In this document: positions 61,802 to 64,000 of the stretch, in pieces
Layout of the letters: each line of letters begins with the position of its first letter
Numbering within the stretch: the stretch's first letter is position 1
Assembly: GCA_946187935.1 (NCBI GenBank)
Contig: CAMHSJ010000011.1
Coordinates: 1 to 64,000 of the forward strand
Direction of reading: 5' to 3'
DNA: 64,000 bases
Source: an uncultured Clostridia bacterium
GTDB taxonomy: Bacteria > Bacillota > Clostridia > Saccharofermentanales > Saccharofermentanaceae
Program-made: the position numbers and the translations under genes
The notes under the pieces: model-generated
The model's database searches: none
What the model was told of the DNA's origin: nothing
What the model saw: the letters and a program-made list of their open reading frames with translations, nothing else

Positions 61802-63616
61802 ATGAATAAAGAAGACCAGAAGTATATCCGCAATTTCTGCATAATAGCGCACATCGACCACGGCAAGTCAACTCTTGCCGACAGGCTCATAGAGCATACA
61901 GGCGTAAAAGAGAAGCGCGAGATGCAGTCTCAGATCTTAGACAACATGGACATCGAGCGTGAGAGGGGCATTACCATAAAGTCCCAGGCCACGAGGCTTC
62001 CTTATAAGGCCAAGGACGGCAAGATCTACATGCTCAACTTAATAGACACTCCCGGCCACGTGGACTTTAACTACGAGGTCTCAAGAAGCTTAGCGGCATG
62101 TGACGGCGCTATCCTCGTAGTCGATTCATCCCAGGGCGTTGAGGCGCAGACTTTGGCAAACGTATATCTTGCAGTAGATGCAGATCTTGAGGTGCTTCCG
62201 GTAATAAACAAGATCGACCTTCCTTCGGCACGTCCCGAGGAGGTTAGACGCGAGATCGAAGATGACATCGGCATCGATGCATCCTATGCGCCTCTTATCT
62301 CGGCCAAGAGCGACATCAACATAGACGAAGTCTTAGACAAGGTCATAGAATACCTTCCCGCACCCACGGGCGATCTGGACAAGCCTTTAAGGGCTCTGGT
62401 CTTCGATTCCAAGTACGATCCTTACAGGGGCGTTATCGTTTCCGTAAGAGTAAGAGAGGGAAGCTTAAAGCTTGGTGACCGTATAAGGACCATGCATACA
62501 GGCAAGGAGTTTACCGTCACTGACATAGGATACTTCCATCCCGGTGAACTCGTTCCTTCAGGCACACTTGCCGCAGGCGAAGTAGGATACATCTGCGCAT
62601 CCATAAAGAACGTAGGTGATACCGCGCCCGGTGATACGATCACACTTGCAGAAGATCCCGCAAGTGAACCTCTCATCGGATACAAGGGCATACAGCAGAT
62701 GGTCTTCTGCGGTATCTATCCTGTTGACGGCGCGAGATACGGAGACCTTAAGGATGCATTAGAGAAGCTCCGCTTAAACGACGCCGCGCTCTCATTCGAT
62801 GCTGAGACATCGGCTGCCTTAGGCTTCGGTTTCAGATGCGGTTTTTTAGGCCTTCTTCACTATGAGGTCATCCAGGAAAGACTCGAGAGGGAATTTAATC
62901 TCGACCTTATCAGCACCGCTCCGTCGGTAATCTATAAGATCCATCTGACCAACGGCGATGTTGTGGACTGTTCCAATCCTACGAACATGCCGGGTCCTGA
63001 CAGCATAGACTACATGGAGGAACCCATCGTTAAGGCAACGATAATGCTCCCCAAGGAGTATGTCGGAAACATCATGGAGCTCTGCCAGGACAGGCGCGGC
63101 GAGTATTCAGACATGAAGTACTTAGATGAGAAGCGCGTCATGCTCCACTACAACATGCCGCTTAACGAGATAATCTACGATTTCTTCGATGCTCTTAAGT
63201 CGAGGACCAGAGGCTATGCCTCCCTGGACTACGAACCCTCGGGTTATGTGAGATCCAAGCTCGTCAAATTAGACATCCTCTTAAACGGTGATCCCGTAGA
63301 CGCACTGTCCTTTATCGTTCATCAGGACAAAGCTTATGCAAGGGGCAGGAGGATGTGCGAGAAGCTCAAAGAGAACATTCCGAGGCAGCAGTTCGAGATC
63401 CCCGTCCAGGCTGCCATAGGCGGCAAGATAATCGCCAGGGAGACCATCAAGGCTTACCGCAAGGACGTTACCTCCAAGTGTTACGGCGGCGACATCTCGC
63501 GTAAGAAGAAGCTGCTCGAAAAGCAGAAGGAAGGCAAGAAGCGTATGCGCCAGGTAGGTTCCGTTGAGGTTCCCCAGGAAGCCTTCATGAGCGTTCTAAA
63601 GCTTGACGACGAGTAA
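61802..63616 (+). CDS. lepA: Elongation factor 4 (LepA)
   Basis: A 604-residue translational GTPase thought to act on stalled or initiating ribosomes. It shows [20 protein letters not shown], the switch [26 protein letters not shown], and the LepA-specific C-terminal domain ending in [20 protein letters not shown]. The length is standard. Its stop abuts REP copy 4. In many Firmicutes lepA precedes hemW-hrcA; here they are about 20 kb apart. Confidence 0.98.
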   Translation: MNKEDQKYIRNFCIIAHIDHGKSTLADRLIEHTGVKEKREMQSQILDNMDIERERGITIKSQATRLPYKAKDGKIYMLNLIDTPGHVDFNYEVSRSLAACDGAILVVDSSQGVEAQTLANVYLAVDADLEVLPVINKIDLPSARPEEVRREIEDDIGIDASYAPLISAKSDINIDEVLDKVIEYLPAPTGDLDKPLRALVFDSKYDPYRGVIVSVRVREGSLKLGDRIRTMHTGKEFTVTDIGYFHPGELVPSGTLAAGEVGYICASIKNVGDTAPGDTITLAEDPASEPLIGYKGIQQMVFCGIYPVDGARYGDLKDALEKLRLNDAALSFDAETSAALGFGFRCGFLGLLHYEVIQERLEREFNLDLISTAPSVIYKIHLTNGDVVDCSNPTNMPGPDSIDYMEEPIVKATIMLPKEYVGNIMELCQDRRGEYSDMKYLDEKRVMLHYNMPLNEIIYDFFDALKSRTRGYASLDYEPSGYVRSKLVKLDILLNGDPVDALSFIVHQDKAYARGRRMCEKLKENIPRQQFEIPVQAAIGGKIIARETIKAYRKDVTSKCYGGDISRKKKLLEKQKEGKKRMRQVGSVEVPQEAFMSVLKLDDE

Positions 63617-63645
63617 TGTGACAAGGGGACAGTCATATTGTCACA
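63617..63645. repeat. REP-like 29-bp palindrome, copy 4
   Basis: Same length and ends (TGTGACAA ... TTGTCACA) as copies 1-3 but a diverged core. It fills the whole space between the lepA stop and the next start codon. Confidence 0.75.
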
Positions 63646-63646
63646 T

Positions 63647-64000
63647 ATGAATCCTATTAAGATCGATGATATCAGTGCGCCGGAGATGGACCTTTTCGCG
63701 AGGGCGACAGAGAACGAACTGCGCACATACGAAGGCACAGGCCTGTTTATCGCAGAGAGCGCATATGTTGCACTCCGTGCATTGGAAGCAGGGTATGAAC
63801 CTGTAGCGATGCTTACGGAAACTGACAGGGCAGAAGCTGAAGCTCTTCCCGTTTTTAATGCTCTTGGAAAAGGATTACAAGATACCGTTCCGGTCTATAT
63901 GGCAGACCGGGAATTGATAGAGAATATCACAGGACATAAGCTGGTAAGAGGTCTTTGGACTGTGTTCCGCCGCAAACCTGAACCGGACACCATTGATTTC
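63647..64000 (+). CDS. TrmH/SpoU-family RNA methyltransferase, N-terminal part (cut by window edge)
   Basis: An open frame of 118 codons runs off the right end with no stop. It begins MNPIKIDDISAPEMDLFARA and continues TENELRTYEG, LFIAESAYVALRALEAGYEPVAMLTE and ITGHKLVRGLWTVFRRK. This matches the substrate-binding N-terminal domain of TrmH-family 2'-O-ribose methyltransferases; the knotted SAM domain would lie beyond the edge. The ATG at 63647 comes two bases after REP copy 4, so any ribosome site must be inside the palindrome. AAGGGG there is about 18 bases away, too far to be good. Which rRNA or tRNA site it modifies is unknown. Confidence 0.8.
   Translation, partial: MNPIKIDDISAPEMDLFARATENELRTYEGTGLFIAESAYVALRALEAGYEPVAMLTETDRAEAEALPVFNALGKGLQDTVPVYMADRELIENITGHKLVRGLWTVFRRKPEPDTIDF

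Overview
The window reads as chromosome of a Gram-positive anaerobe of the Clostridia (Bacillota), probably a gut or rumen lineage near Oscillospiraceae or Saccharofermentans. This placement is inference. It rests on the rimP-nusA-rnpM-L7Ae-infB-rbfA operon, a dcw cell-wall cluster headed by mraZ, a CIRCE-controlled hrcA-grpE-dnaK-dnaJ operon, a clostripain-like (C11) peptidase, ChW surface repeats and a MurE with the meso-diaminopimelate motif DNPR. Most genes run on the plus strand, tightly packed or overlapping, with strong AAG, GAG and CTC codon use.

1-2784 is an AT-richer accessory edge, all on the minus strand: an operator-bearing promoter facing out of the window, an alpha/beta hydrolase, a lipoprotein gene whose start is apparently frameshifted, a SUKH-like small protein, and a 252-bp nearly palindromic MITE-like element. 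2785-6699 is also minus strand: a zinc-ribbon/transmembrane/C11 peptidase, tRNA-Thr(UGU) with its own promoter and terminator, mscL and a small P-loop protein.

6792-17253 is a long plus-strand run: a promoter with a leader terminator, then rimP-nusA-rnpM-ylxQ-infB-rbfA-nrnA-truB-ribF-lgt-rodA (translation, RNA turnover, flavin synthesis, lipoprotein maturation, elongation). 17375-30688 is the division and wall cluster mraZ-rsmH-ftsL-pbp-murE-murF-ftsW-murG-ftsQ-ftsZ-nrdR. It lacks mraY, murD, murC, murB and ftsA at their usual places. 30750-37377 carries a two-component system, nth, recG, rsmD, coaD and a coiled-coil protein.

37457-39341 holds an AAA-type ATPase and a TOPRIM/DUF4276-like protein, a possible split OLD/AbiL-like defence pair, fused by overlap to hemW. 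40419-44276 is an accessory block (membrane protein, lipoprotein, beta-lactamase-fold hydrolase) studded with 29-bp REP-like palindromes, two of which are an exact inverted pair around the lipoprotein gene. 44295-49718 is the heat-shock operon hrcA-grpE-clpP-dnaK-dnaJ. It has CIRCE, a CtsR-like box over the -35, and an unusual clpP inside.

49860-55679 encodes a 1939-residue surface protein (CAP domain, Ig-like domain, about fifteen tandem repeats of about 80 residues, six ChW repeats). It sits between dnaJ and prmA. Then come a degenerate ThiD-like protein with a charged coiled tail, hisS-aspS-lepB-lepA, a fourth REP palindrome filling the whole gap after lepA, and the start of an rRNA methyltransferase cut by the window edge.
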